From the NCBI GenBank assembly GCA_042867185.1, contig JBHZQV010000008.1, positions 62,001 through 126,000 of the forward strand: a DNA stretch of 64,000 bases. Direction: 5' to 3'. The first letter of the stretch is position 1; each line of letters begins with the position of its first letter. This DNA is from Xylophilus sp042867185 (GTDB taxonomy: Bacteria; Pseudomonadota; Gammaproteobacteria; Burkholderiales; Burkholderiaceae_C). The translations under genes were made by a program, and so were the position numbers. The notes beneath the pieces were generated by a model that had not been told where the DNA came from, did no database searches, and saw nothing but the letters and a program-made list of their open reading frames with translations. Of the stretch, positions 32,376 through 41,039 are shown piece after piece.

Positions 32376-33302
32376 TCAGGCCCGTGGCGCCGGCGCCAGC
32401 TCTTCCACGAAGCGCTGCGCCGCGGCGGGCAGCGCGTCGAAGCGCAGCGCGTACAAATCGAGCGAGCGGGCGGCCCAGCCATCGGTCAGCCGCAGCGCGG
32501 CGAGCCGCCGGCCGACGCCCATCGCCTTGAAGGCGCCCTCGGGCATCACGCCCAGGCCCAGCCCGCACTCGACCATCCGGCACATCGCGCTCAGGCTGTC
32601 CACCTCGATCCGGCGGCCGGGCATGCGCTGCGCGGCGCGGGCCTCGCGGTCGAGCGCCTGCTGCACCGTGCTGCTGTCGCGCAGGCCAATCTGCGGCTCG
32701 CCCAGCGCCTCCGCATAGGCCACCGCCCGCCGGCCGGCCAGCGGGTGGCCGCGCGGCACCACCAGCACCAGCCGCTCCTTGCGGTAGGGGCGCGATTCCA
32801 GGCCGGCCACGCCGTCGCTCGGGCCGCAGATGCCCAGCTCCACCTCGCCCTCGCGCACCGCCTGCGCCACCGCGCGGCTGGCGCCCTGGCGCACGTCGAT
32901 CCGGATGTCGGCATGGCGGCGCATGAAGGCGGCGATGTCGGCGGGCAGGTACTGCTCCATCGCCGAAGCGCTGGCGCAGAGCCGCACCTGGCCGCGCACC
33001 CCGGCCGCCACGTCGCCCAGGTCGGCCCGCAGCCGTTCCACCTCGCCCAGCAGCGTCTGCACATGGCCTAGCACCAGTTCGCCCACCGGCGTGGGCCGCA
33101 CGCCGCGGGCATGGCGCAGCAGCAGCGGCGCGCCGGCCAGCGCCTCCAGCTCGGCGATGCGCTTGCTGATCGCCGACGCCGCCCGCTGGCCCCGCGCGCC
33201 TGCGCGGGCGATGCTGCCGCTCTCGCAAACCAGCGCGAAGAGGTCGAGCGTCGCCAGGTCGAGCTGGCGCAGGAAGGCGCGGGGAGAAGGAAGGCTTGCC
33301 AT
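32376..33302 (-). CDS. LysR-family transcriptional regulator
   Basis: A 308-residue LysR protein with HTH at residues about 18-70 (LDLFALVCESGSIARAGARGQRAASAISKRIAELEALAG) and an effector domain resembling carbon-metabolism regulators (VRLCASASAMEQYLPADIAAFMRRH). It is divergent, with 132 bases between, from the OPRTase-like/carbamoylase pair and is the natural candidate to control it. Confidence 0.9.
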   Translation of the reverse strand: MASLPSPRAFLRQLDLATLDLFALVCESGSIARAGARGQRAASAISKRIAELEALAGAPLLLRHARGVRPTPVGELVLGHVQTLLGEVERLRADLGDVAAGVRGQVRLCASASAMEQYLPADIAAFMRRHADIRIDVRQGASRAVAQAVREGEVELGICGPSDGVAGLESRPYRKERLVLVVPRGHPLAGRRAVAYAEALGEPQIGLRDSSTVQQALDREARAAQRMPGRRIEVDSLSAMCRMVECGLGLGVMPEGAFKAMGVGRRLAALRLTDGWAARSLDLYALRFDALPAAAQRFVEELAPAPRA

Positions 33303-33434
33303 GGAGCGGATAGTAGCCGGCACCCGCGCCGAGCCATCGCGGCTGGGAACGGCTCGCGCCGATTTGCGCACTTCTCGACCGTGCACCGACTCTCTAGCAT
33401 CCGCCCCTTCATCGGTTGTCCCACGGGTTCGCGC

Positions 33435-34115
33435 ATGCTTGTTTCTTCTGTCGATGCGGCCCGCGTGGCCCACGCCCTGGTAACGCTGGGCGCCGTGCGC
33501 GTGGCCGATGCCACGCCGTTCTTCTACACCTCGGGTTGGGCCAGCCCGGTGTATGTCGATGCGCGGGTGCTGATGTCGAGCGTCGCGCTGCGGGCCGAGG
33601 TGATGGACATCGCGGCCCGCGCCGCCGCGCCGCGGGTCGCCGCGTCGGGCATCAACGCCGTCGTGGGGGCCGAGAGCGCCGGCATCGCCTTCGCGGCCTG
33701 GTTGGCCGAGCGGCTGCAACTGCCGCTGCTGTACCTGCGCAAGCGGCCCATCGGCTGGGGCATCACCGCACAACTCGAGGGCCGCCTGCCGGACGGGGCC
33801 CGGGTGCTGCTGGTGGACGACGTCACCACCGACGGCCGCTCCAAGAGCGGCGCCGCCGCGGCGCTGCGCCAGGCGGGCACGGTGGTGGACGACGCGCTGG
33901 TGCTGCTGGACTACGCGCTGTATCCCGCACCGGCCACCCCGGCCACCCCGCCCGATACGGCGGCGCTGCGGCTGCACGCGCTGGCGACCTGGCCGGACCT
34001 GCATGCGGCGCTGTCGGCGCAAGGGCGGCTGAGCCCGGCGCAGGCGGCCGTGCTGGCCGACTTCGCGGCGTCGCCGGTGCAGTGGTCGGTTGCGCACGGA
34101 GGGATCGGAGCATGA
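33435..34115 (+). CDS. pyrE: Orotate phosphoribosyltransferase-like protein
   Basis: A 226-residue type I PRTase. The PRPP motif VLLVDDVTTDGRS is intact, and YTSGWASPVYVDAR and LPLLYLRKRPIGWG match the OPRTase fold. Classical PyrE makes orotidine 5'-phosphate. Here the gene is translationally coupled (ATGA overlap) to an M20-type carbamoylase and sits opposite a LysR regulator, so it may be a paralogue dedicated to pyrimidine or ureide salvage rather than the housekeeping PyrE. Confidence 0.8.
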   Translation: MLVSSVDAARVAHALVTLGAVRVADATPFFYTSGWASPVYVDARVLMSSVALRAEVMDIAARAAAPRVAASGINAVVGAESAGIAFAAWLAERLQLPLLYLRKRPIGWGITAQLEGRLPDGARVLLVDDVTTDGRSKSGAAAALRQAGTVVDDALVLLDYALYPAPATPATPPDTAALRLHALATWPDLHAALSAQGRLSPAQAAVLADFAASPVQWSVAHGGIGA

Positions 34116-35473
34116 ACGCGCCGATGGCCACCATGGGCGCGCCCGCCGCGACGGAGCCGCGGGCGCCCGGCGACGGCAGGGGCCGCGCCGGTGCACCGGC
34201 ACCGGCGGCGCCCGATCCGGCACCGTACCGCGACCTCGCCGACGCCCTGCTGCGCGAGGTCGCCGACGCCACCCACGACGGCACCGGCATCACCCGCGAG
34301 AGCTACGGCGACGGCGAAGAGCGCGCGCTGTGCATCCTGGAGCGCCATGCCGCGGCGCTGGGCTTCGCCTGCTCCCGCGACCGGGCGCAGAACCTCTGGA
34401 TGCGGCTGGCGGAAGACACGCGCACCGATCCCGCCATCGTCATCGGATCGCATGCCGATTCGGTACCGCGCGGCGGCAACTACGACGGGCTGGCCGGCAT
34501 CGTGGCCGGCATGCTGGTGCTGGCCTCCCTGCGCGGGCGCCATGCCGATGCGCCGCCGGTGCAGGTGCTGGCGCTGCGCGGGGAAGAGAGCGCCTGGTAC
34601 GGCAAGGCCTACGTCGGCTCGCTGTCCCTGCTGGGCCGGTTGCCGGCCGACGCGCTCGCCCTGCCCCACCGCAGCGGCTCGGGCACGCTGGGCGAGGCGA
34701 TGGGCCGCTGCGGTGCCGACGTGGCGGCGATCCGGCGCGGCGAGCCGCTGCTGGACGGCCGCGCCGTGGCCGCCTATCTGGAACTGCATATCGAGCAGGG
34801 CCCGGTGATGGTCGCGCGGGGCTGGCCGGCGACGGCCGTCACCGGCATCCGTGGCAACGTGCGCCACAACGCCATCCGCTGCCTGGGCGAGACCGGCCAT
34901 TCGGGCGCGGTGCCGCGCTGGCTGCGCAAGGACGCGCTGCTGGCCGTGGCCGAACTGCTGTCGCGGATGGACGAACACTGGCGGGTGCTGCTGCAGATGG
35001 GCATGGACCTGGTGATGACCACCGGCATCTGCAGCACCCCGGCCGCCTCGCAGGCGGTGTCGGTCATTCCGGGCGAGGTGCAGTTCAGCTTCGAGGCCCG
35101 CAGCCAGGACAGCGGCACGCTCGACCGCTTCTATGCGCTGATGCGCGACGAATGCGCGGCCATCGCAGCGGCGCGGGGCGTGGCTTTCGCGTTCGACAAC
35201 CGGCTGGTCACCGCGCCCGCCACGATGGACGCCGGCTGGATCGAGCGGCTGGCGGCCGCCGCCGCCGCGCAGGGCGGCCCGCCGCTCGAGCGCATGGCCA
35301 GCGGCGCGGGGCACGACGCGGCCGTGTTCGCCAACGCCGGCATACCGTCGGCGATGGTCTTCGTGCGCAATGCGCACGGCTCCCACAACCCGCGCGAGGC
35401 GATGGCGCTGGACGACTTCATGCAGGCCGCCGGCGTGCTGGCGGGCGCACTGCCGATGGCGGCCTCCGCCTGA
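34112..35473 (+). CDS. M20-family Zn amidohydrolase (hydantoinase/carbamoylase, AllC type)
   Basis: A 453-residue member of the N-carbamoyl amino acid amidase / beta-ureidopropionase / allantoate amidohydrolase family. Dinuclear metal ligands appear in IGSHADSVPRGGNYDG (His, Asp), RGEESAWYG (Glu), YLELHIEQGP (His) and HGSHNP (His). The N-terminal 40 residues are an Ala/Pro-rich extension not found in typical members. It overlaps the OPRTase-like gene by four bases. Substrate is probably an N-carbamoyl compound; which one is not visible. Confidence 0.87.
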   Translation: MNAPMATMGAPAATEPRAPGDGRGRAGAPAPAAPDPAPYRDLADALLREVADATHDGTGITRESYGDGEERALCILERHAAALGFACSRDRAQNLWMRLAEDTRTDPAIVIGSHADSVPRGGNYDGLAGIVAGMLVLASLRGRHADAPPVQVLALRGEESAWYGKAYVGSLSLLGRLPADALALPHRSGSGTLGEAMGRCGADVAAIRRGEPLLDGRAVAAYLELHIEQGPVMVARGWPATAVTGIRGNVRHNAIRCLGETGHSGAVPRWLRKDALLAVAELLSRMDEHWRVLLQMGMDLVMTTGICSTPAASQAVSVIPGEVQFSFEARSQDSGTLDRFYALMRDECAAIAAARGVAFAFDNRLVTAPATMDAGWIERLAAAAAAQGGPPLERMASGAGHDAAVFANAGIPSAMVFVRNAHGSHNPREAMALDDFMQAAGVLAGALPMAASA

Positions 35474-35563
35474 GTTGCTGTGCCCGACGCGCACCCGTCG
35501 CCCCCGGGCGCGTGCCGGCGGCGCACCATATCGCGGCACCCGCCCCCATTCGGGTGCACAAAG

Positions 35564-35602
35564 CTTGCATACAAGCAGGCATGCGAAATGCTTGTGTACA
35601 GG
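35564..35602. promoter_or_regulatory. Paired GntR-like operator upstream of the ABC importer operon
   Basis: CTTGCATACAAG (35564-35575) and CTTGTGTACAGG (35591-35602) share the pattern CTTGYRTACARG and begin 27 bases apart in an AT-richer gap, the second ending just before the regulator's ATG. FadR-subfamily GntR proteins bind short dyads of this kind, so autorepression is likely. Confidence 0.5.
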
Positions 35603-35603
35603 C

Positions 35604-36377
35604 ATGCCTGCATCTTCCGCCGACATCAGCACCCGCATCATCGAGGCCGTCATGGCGCAGAAGCTCGCGCCCGGCACCCGGCTGGGCGAGCAGCAACTGG
35701 CGGTCCTGTTCAACTGCAGCCGCACCATCGTGCGCGAAGCCCTCACCCGGCTGGCGACCCGCGGCATCGTGACCGTCAGCGCGCGGCGGGGCTGGTTCGT
35801 GGTGGAGCCGTCGGAAGCCGAGGCGCGCGAGGCCTTCGCCGCGCGCCGGGTGATCGAGCTGGGCCTGATCCGCCAGATGCCGCCGCTGGGCGAGCCGGCC
35901 CTGACGCAACTCAAGCTGCACCTGCAGCGCGAAAAGGCCGCGGTGCGCGGCAGCGACGTGGGCGCCCGCAGCTTCCTGCTCGGCGACTTCCATGTCTGCC
36001 TGGCCGAGTGCCTGGGCAACCACCTGCTGGCCGACACGCTGCGCGACTTCACCGCCCGCACCACCCTGATCGCGATGCTCTACCAGTCGTCGCACGACGC
36101 CGCGCAATCCTGCGAGGACCATGTCCGCATCGTCGCCGCGCTCGAAGCCGGCGACACCGCGCTGGCCGAGCGCCTGATGTCCGACCACATCGGCACGGTG
36201 CAGAACGCCCTGCGGCTGCAGCCCGCGGCCGAGGTCGACGCGCTGAGCCAGCTGCGCGACGCCCTCGCCCCGATGGCCGCCAGCGCCCGCGGCACGCCCC
36301 GATCCGCCGCGACGCCCGCCGCCGCCGGCACCTTCGAATCCCCCGACTCTTCCAACTACCTAGGAGCCTTGCTATGA
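35604..36377 (+). CDS. GntR-family (FadR/FCD subfamily) transcriptional regulator
   Basis: A 257-residue regulator: winged HTH (about residues 8-70, LAPGTRLGEQQLAVLFNCSRTIVREALTRLATRGIVTV) and an all-helical FCD ligand domain with its metal His/Asp pattern (DFHVCLAECLGNHLL, EDHVRIVAALEAGD, RLMSDHIGTV). Its stop overlaps the next gene's ATG (ATGA), tying it to the downstream amino-acid ABC importer. Operator-like repeats lie just upstream. Confidence 0.88.
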   Translation: MPASSADISTRIIEAVMAQKLAPGTRLGEQQLAVLFNCSRTIVREALTRLATRGIVTVSARRGWFVVEPSEAEAREAFAARRVIELGLIRQMPPLGEPALTQLKLHLQREKAAVRGSDVGARSFLLGDFHVCLAECLGNHLLADTLRDFTARTTLIAMLYQSSHDAAQSCEDHVRIVAALEAGDTALAERLMSDHIGTVQNALRLQPAAEVDALSQLRDALAPMAASARGTPRSAATPAAAGTFESPDSSNYLGALL

Positions 36378-37168
36378 CCCCCGTTTCCCGTCGCCTCGCC
36401 TTGGGCCTCGTCGCCCTCGCCTCGCTGGCCGCCACCGGCGCACAGGCGCAGGAGGCCCTCGACACCATCATGAAGTCGAAGTCGATCAAGATCGCGGTCC
36501 CGACCGACTACCCGCCCTACGGCTTCGTCGGCACCGACCTGCAGCCGCAGGGCCTGGACGTGGACATGGCCAGGCTGATCGCCGCCAGGCTGGGTGCCAA
36601 GGTGGAGCTGGTGCCGGTCACCAGCGCTAACCGGGTGCCCTACCTGCAGACCCGCAAGGCCGACCTGGTGATCTCCACACTGGGCAAGAATGCCGAGCGC
36701 GAGAAGGTGATCGACTTCACCTCCGCCTACTCGCCTTTCTTCCAGGCCGTCTTCGCGCCGAAGAGCGTGCAGATCAAGAGCTTCGCCGACCTGGCGGGCA
36801 AGTCGGTGGCGGTGACCCGCGGCGCGATGGAGGACCAGGAGCTGGCCAAGGTGATCCCCGCCACCGGCGTCGACGTGAAGCGCTTCGAGGACAACAACGC
36901 CACCATCGCCGCCTTCGTCGCCGGCCAGACCCAGGTGGTCGCGACCAGCGCGTCGGTCGCCGGCAACATGATGGCCAAGAACCCGCAGGTCAACGCCGAA
37001 TACAAGCTGCTGCTGAAAGACAGCCCCAACTTCATCGGCGTGGCCAAGGGCGAGGACAGGCTGCGCCTGAAGGTCAACGAGATCATCGCCGAGGCCAAGT
37101 CCAGCGGCGACATCGACAAGATGGCCCACAAGTGGCTCGGCCGCCCGGCCGGCGACCTGCCGCAGTAA
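36374..37168 (+). CDS. Polar amino-acid ABC transporter substrate-binding protein
   Basis: A 264-residue family 3 solute-binding protein. The signal peptide ends near AQA-QE (about residue 25), followed by IKIAVPTDYPPYGFVGTD, PQGLDVDMARLIAARLGAKVELVPV, REKVIDFTSAYSPFFQAVF and the GTR-like AVTRGAMED. GGAGCCTTGCT precedes the ATG. First structural gene of the four-gene importer following the GntR gene. The ligand is likely a polar amino acid or a ureide-like compound. Confidence 0.92.
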   Translation: MTPVSRRLALGLVALASLAATGAQAQEALDTIMKSKSIKIAVPTDYPPYGFVGTDLQPQGLDVDMARLIAARLGAKVELVPVTSANRVPYLQTRKADLVISTLGKNAEREKVIDFTSAYSPFFQAVFAPKSVQIKSFADLAGKSVAVTRGAMEDQELAKVIPATGVDVKRFEDNNATIAAFVAGQTQVVATSASVAGNMMAKNPQVNAEYKLLLKDSPNFIGVAKGEDRLRLKVNEIIAEAKSSGDIDKMAHKWLGRPAGDLPQ

Positions 37169-37211
37169 ACCGCCCGGCAGCGGATCTTTCCACCCACACG
37201 ACGGACGGCCC

Positions 37212-37874
37212 ATGCGCATCCAGCTCGACTTTCCCGCGGTACTGGCCGAATGGCCGCTGCTGCTGCACGGCATCTACTGGACGGTGGGCCTGACGGCCAT
37301 CGCCACGGTGGTCGGCATGGCCCTGGGCATCGCCTTCGCCTGGGCGCGCGCCAGCGGGCAGGCCTGGCTGCGCTGGGGGGTGGGCACCTATGTGGAGCTG
37401 ATCCGCAACACGCCCTTCATCGTGCAGCTGTTCTTCATCTTCTTCGGCCTGCCGGCGGCAGGGGTGAAGCTGTCGCCCGAGGCCGCATCGGTGATCGCGA
37501 TGGTGGTGAACCTGTCGGCCTACGCCACCGAGATCATTCGCGCCGGCATCGACGCCACGCCGCGCGGCCAGATAGAGGCGGCGCAGAGCCTGGCGATGGG
37601 CCGGCTGCAGATCTTCACCCGGGTGGTGCTGCCGCCCGCGCTCGCCAAGGTCTGGCCGGCGATGACCAGCCAGATCGTCATCGTGATGCTGGGCTCGGCC
37701 GTGTGCGGCCAGATCTCGACGCCCGAGCTGAGCTATGCGGCCAACCTGATCCAGAGCCGCAACTTCCGCGCGTTCGAGGCCTTCATCGTCGCCACCGGCC
37801 TGTACCTGCTGCTGTCGATCGCGCTGCGCCGGCTGCTGCAGTGGGCCGGTCCCCGTTTCATCTTCGGCCGCTAG
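37212..37874 (+). CDS. Polar amino-acid ABC transporter permease 1
   Basis: A 220-residue His/Glu/Gln/Arg-type permease with five helices and the coupling motif QIEAAQSLAMGRLQIFTRVVLPPA. YVELIRNTPFIVQLFFIFFGLP is the family's N-terminal signature. It is 43 bases after the binding-protein gene and pairs with the permease nine bases downstream. Confidence 0.92.
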   Translation: MRIQLDFPAVLAEWPLLLHGIYWTVGLTAIATVVGMALGIAFAWARASGQAWLRWGVGTYVELIRNTPFIVQLFFIFFGLPAAGVKLSPEAASVIAMVVNLSAYATEIIRAGIDATPRGQIEAAQSLAMGRLQIFTRVVLPPALAKVWPAMTSQIVIVMLGSAVCGQISTPELSYAANLIQSRNFRAFEAFIVATGLYLLLSIALRRLLQWAGPRFIFGR

Positions 37875-37883
37875 GAGCCCGGC

Positions 37884-38537
37884 ATGGTCGAATTCACTTT
37901 GTGGGACATCCTGCGCAACCTGCTGCTGGCGGCGCGCTGGACGGTCGCCCTGTCGCTCATCGCCTTCGTCGGTGGCGGCATCGTCGGCATGGCGCTGCTG
38001 GTGCTGCGCCTGGGGCGCGGCAAGATCGCCGGGCGCTTCGTAGCCGGCTACGTGCAGCTCTTCCAGGGCACGCCGCTGCTGATGCAGCTGTTCCTGGCGT
38101 ACTTCGGCGTGGCGCTGCTGGGCATCGACACCTCGGCCTGGTTCTCGGCCGCGCTGGCGCTCACCCTCTACACCAGCGCCTTCCTCACCGAGATCTGGCG
38201 CGGCTGCGTGGCCGCGGTGCCGCGCGGCCAGTGGGAGGCCTCGTGCAGCCTGGCGCTGAGCTTCGCCGAGCAGCTGCGCCATGTGGTGCTGCCGCAGGCG
38301 ACGCGCCTGGCGATCGCGCCGACCGTCGGTTTCCTTGTGCAGGTGGTCAAGGGCACCGCCCTGGCCTCTGTGATCGGCTTCATCGAGCTGACCAAGGCCG
38401 GCAGCATGATTTCCAACGCCACCTTCAAGCCCTTCGTCGTCTACAGCTGCCTGGCGCTGATGTACTTCGCGCTGTGCTTCCCGATCAGCCTCTTCGCCAA
38501 GTCCCTCGAAAGGAAACTCCATGCAGACCGCCGTTGA
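37884..38537 (+). CDS. Polar amino-acid ABC transporter permease 2
   Basis: A 217-residue partner permease (YVQLFQGTPLLMQLFLAYFG; coupling loop QWEASCSLALSFAEQLRHVVLPQA). Its last 17 bases overlap the start of the ATPase gene, in which a repeat element lies shortly after the start codon. Confidence 0.92.
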   Translation: MVEFTLWDILRNLLLAARWTVALSLIAFVGGGIVGMALLVLRLGRGKIAGRFVAGYVQLFQGTPLLMQLFLAYFGVALLGIDTSAWFSAALALTLYTSAFLTEIWRGCVAAVPRGQWEASCSLALSFAEQLRHVVLPQATRLAIAPTVGFLVQVVKGTALASVIGFIELTKAGSMISNATFKPFVVYSCLALMYFALCFPISLFAKSLERKLHADRR

Positions 38538-39402
38538 AGACGCAAGCCCCGGCCTGCCCTCTCCAGACGACAGCGGCCGAACCGCCGGGCCGCCCCAAGG
38601 CGGCCGCGCCTCCCCCTTGGGGGGTGGCGAATCACACGGAGCGCAGCGCAGTGGAAAGCCGGGGGGCGCCGATATCGTGCAGGTCACCGGCCTGCGCAAG
38701 TCCTATGGCAGCAACGAGGTGCTCAAGGGCATCGACCTGAAGGTGGCGCGCGGTGAGGTGATCGCCATCATCGGCAAGAGCGGCTCGGGCAAGAGCACCC
38801 TGCTGCGCTGCATCAACGGGCTGGAGGTGTTCCAGGAAGGCGCGTTGACCGTCGACGGCAAGCCACTGATCTACGACAGCGCGATGGCGATGCGCGAGCT
38901 GCGCCAGCGCGTCGGCATGATCTTCCAGAGCTTCAACCTGTTCCCGCACCTCTCGGTGGGCCGCAACGTGATGCTGGCGCCCACCCTGGTCAAGAAGAAA
39001 TCGCAGGCCGACGCCAACGCGCATGCCAGGAAGCTGCTGGAGCGGGTGGGCCTGGCCGAGAAGTTCGACGCACGGCCCGAGCAGCTCTCGGGCGGCCAGC
39101 AGCAGCGGGTGGCCATCGCCCGGGCGCTGGCGATGGAGCCGGCGGTGCTGCTCTGCGACGAGATCACCTCGGCGCTCGACCCGGAACTGGTCGGCGAGGT
39201 GCTGCGGGTGGTCGAGTCGCTGGCGCTGGAAGGCATGACGCTGCTGATGGTGACGCACGAGATGAACTTCGCCCGCAAGGTGGCCGACCGGGTGATCTTC
39301 ATGCACCAGGGCCGGGTGCACGAATCGGGCACGCCGGCGGCGGTGTTCGGCAGCCCGCAGACGCCGGAGCTGAAGCAGTTCCTGTCGTCCCTGCACGACT
39401 GA
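38521..39402 (+). CDS. Polar amino-acid ABC transporter ATPase with repeat-encoded N-terminus
   Basis: A 293-residue GlnQ-type ATPase: Walker A GKSGSGKST, Q-loop MIFQSFNLFPHLS, signature LSGGQQQR, Walker B VLLCDEITSALD (Ile replaces the usual Pro of DEP), H-loop VTHEMNFA. GlnQ-like proteins normally begin within a few residues of VTGLRKSYG. Here about 50 low-complexity residues precede it, largely encoded by the GC-rich repeat at 38581-38670. AAAGGAAACTCC supports the ATG at 38521; a GTG near 38678 (VQVTG) could be a secondary start. Confidence 0.92.
   Translation: MQTAVEDASPGLPSPDDSGRTAGPPQGGRASPLGGGESHGAQRSGKPGGADIVQVTGLRKSYGSNEVLKGIDLKVARGEVIAIIGKSGSGKSTLLRCINGLEVFQEGALTVDGKPLIYDSAMAMRELRQRVGMIFQSFNLFPHLSVGRNVMLAPTLVKKKSQADANAHARKLLERVGLAEKFDARPEQLSGGQQQRVAIARALAMEPAVLLCDEITSALDPELVGEVLRVVESLALEGMTLLMVTHEMNFARKVADRVIFMHQGRVHESGTPAAVFGSPQTPELKQFLSSLHD
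38581..38670 (-). repeat. GC-rich dispersed repeat, copy 2 (translated)
   Basis: Read on the minus strand it has GCCCCCCGGCTTTCCAC, GTGTGATTCGC, CACCCCCCAAGGGGG and GGCGGCCCGGCGG, the same module order as 22629-22714. It lies within the 5' coding region of the ABC ATPase gene and keeps the reading frame open. Confidence 0.6.
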
Positions 39403-39481
39403 GCGGGCGCACGGCTTCGGGAACCGCGCCGTCGGCCCGGGGTCAGAGCCGCATGACCCACACGCCTACGATGGAACGCCC

Positions 39482-40057
39482 TTGAACAAGAACCGACGTG
39501 CAGCGCTCGCGACCGTGACCACCCTCCTCGGAGGCCTGGCGGCGGGTACCTGGCCACACCCGGTGCGCGCGGGCTACAACATCTGGACCGGCACCTACAC
39601 CGTCAGCCGCGACGAGGTGCAGGCCGGCATCGCCAAGCGATTTCCGGTGGGCCTGCGCTACCTGGAGATGTTCGAGGTGAAGCTGACTTCGCCCCGGGTG
39701 GTCCTGTTGCCGGACACCAATCGCCTGTCGGTCACCGTCGATGCGACGGTGCGCAACCCGCTCTTCCTGCCGACACCGGTTCCCGGTGTGCTGGCGATCA
39801 GCAGCGGGCTGAAGTTCGACGCCGCGGCCCGGGCGGTGCGGCTGCACGAGCCGACCGCAGAACGCCTCACGCTCCAGGGGCTGTCGGCCAACGACAGCCG
39901 CAACCTGCAGGCGCTCGGCGCCACCGTCGCGCGCGAGCTGCTGCGGGACTATCCCCTGCACACCTTCACCGAGGACGAGCTGCGCCTGGGCAACCGCAAG
40001 CTGGAGATCGGCGAGATCACCGTCACCGACGCGGGGCTGACGGTCGACGTCCGGTAG
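39482..40057 (+). CDS. DUF1439 periplasmic/lipid-binding-like protein
   Basis: A 191-residue DUF1439 protein; the E. coli relative YceB is a lipoprotein of tubular lipid-binding fold. The signal peptide runs to about residue 30 (VRAGYN) but contains no lipobox, so it should be soluble and exported. YTVSRDEVQAGIAKRFPV and LLPDTNRLSVTVDATV are family-like. The start is a TTG at 39482, since no ATG or GTG is in frame nearby; this is the least certain part. Function unknown. Confidence 0.75.
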   Translation: MNKNRRAALATVTTLLGGLAAGTWPHPVRAGYNIWTGTYTVSRDEVQAGIAKRFPVGLRYLEMFEVKLTSPRVVLLPDTNRLSVTVDATVRNPLFLPTPVPGVLAISSGLKFDAAARAVRLHEPTAERLTLQGLSANDSRNLQALGATVARELLRDYPLHTFTEDELRLGNRKLEIGEITVTDAGLTVDVR

Positions 40058-40114
40058 CCGCACGCCTTCGCCCCGGCGCGGCGTGCAGTGGCGCCGATCC
40101 GGGGCCGAGGTGGA

Positions 40115-40990
40115 TCAGCGCACGGGGCTCTCGGGCAGCGGCACGCCGCACTGCATGCAGAAGCGTGCCTGCGTCGCATGGCCCACCGCGCCGCAGGCTT
40201 CGCACGCCGGCGCACCCGACGACACCATCACCCGCCGCGCGGTCATCTCGGCGGTGACGATGCCGGTCGGCACGGCCAGCGTGCCCCAGCCGATCAGCAT
40301 CATGACCGACGAGATCAGCCGGCCCAGGTCGGTGCGGGGCGTGATGTCGCCGAAGCCGACGGTGGTCATGGTGGTGATCGCCCAGTAGACCGAGGTCGGC
40401 ACGCTGGTGAAGCCGTGCTCGGGCCCTTCGACCACGTACATCAGCGTGCCCACCACCAGCACGATCATCAGCACCGCCGAAAGGAACACCATGATCTTGC
40501 GGCGGCTGGTGTGCAACGCCTGCCCCAGCGCCTGGAACTCGACCACGTAGGCCGCCAGCCGGAACACCCGGAAGACCCGCAGCAGCCGCAGGATCCGCAC
40601 GTCGATCAGCGCGTGCAGCTCCGGAAACACCAGCGCCAGGTAGGTGGGCAGCAGCGCCAGCAGATCGACCACGCCGAAGAAGCTGCGGGCATACCGCCAG
40701 GGGTGCTGCAGGCACAGCAACCGTGCCAGATACTCCAGCGTGAAGAGCACGGTGAACACCCACTCCAGCCGGCTGAACAGCAGGTGGTGCCGGGTGTGCA
40801 CCGCCTGCACGCTGTCGGCGATGACCACGCCCACGCTCAGTGCGATGAGCAGGATCAGCAGCTTGTCGAAATTGCGCCCGGCGGTGGTTTCCGACTCGAA
40901 GATGATCCGGTAGACATCGAGGCGCCATCCGCGCTCGGGCTTTCCGAAACGGATGGATTCGGGCGGGGAAGTCGGGGGTGCGGCGGCCAT
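40115..40990 (-). CDS. Voltage-gated K+ channel-type ion transporter with C-terminal zinc ribbon
   Basis: A 291-residue six-helix cation channel. The voltage-sensor S4 is ILRLLRVFRVFRL (Arg every third residue) and the selectivity filter TTMTTVGFGD marks K+ specificity; the pore helix is SVYWAITTM. After S6 come about 30 residues with two CxxC pairs (CEACG and CMQCG), a rubredoxin-like zinc ribbon on the cytoplasmic side that could sense redox state or metals. Confidence 0.88.
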   Translation of the reverse strand: MAAAPPTSPPESIRFGKPERGWRLDVYRIIFESETTAGRNFDKLLILLIALSVGVVIADSVQAVHTRHHLLFSRLEWVFTVLFTLEYLARLLCLQHPWRYARSFFGVVDLLALLPTYLALVFPELHALIDVRILRLLRVFRVFRLAAYVVEFQALGQALHTSRRKIMVFLSAVLMIVLVVGTLMYVVEGPEHGFTSVPTSVYWAITTMTTVGFGDITPRTDLGRLISSVMMLIGWGTLAVPTGIVTAEMTARRVMVSSGAPACEACGAVGHATQARFCMQCGVPLPESPVR

Positions 40991-41039
40991 CGGCGGATTC
41001 TAGAAGCGCGGCGGACGCTGCCGTCCGCTCCGCCCTCGG

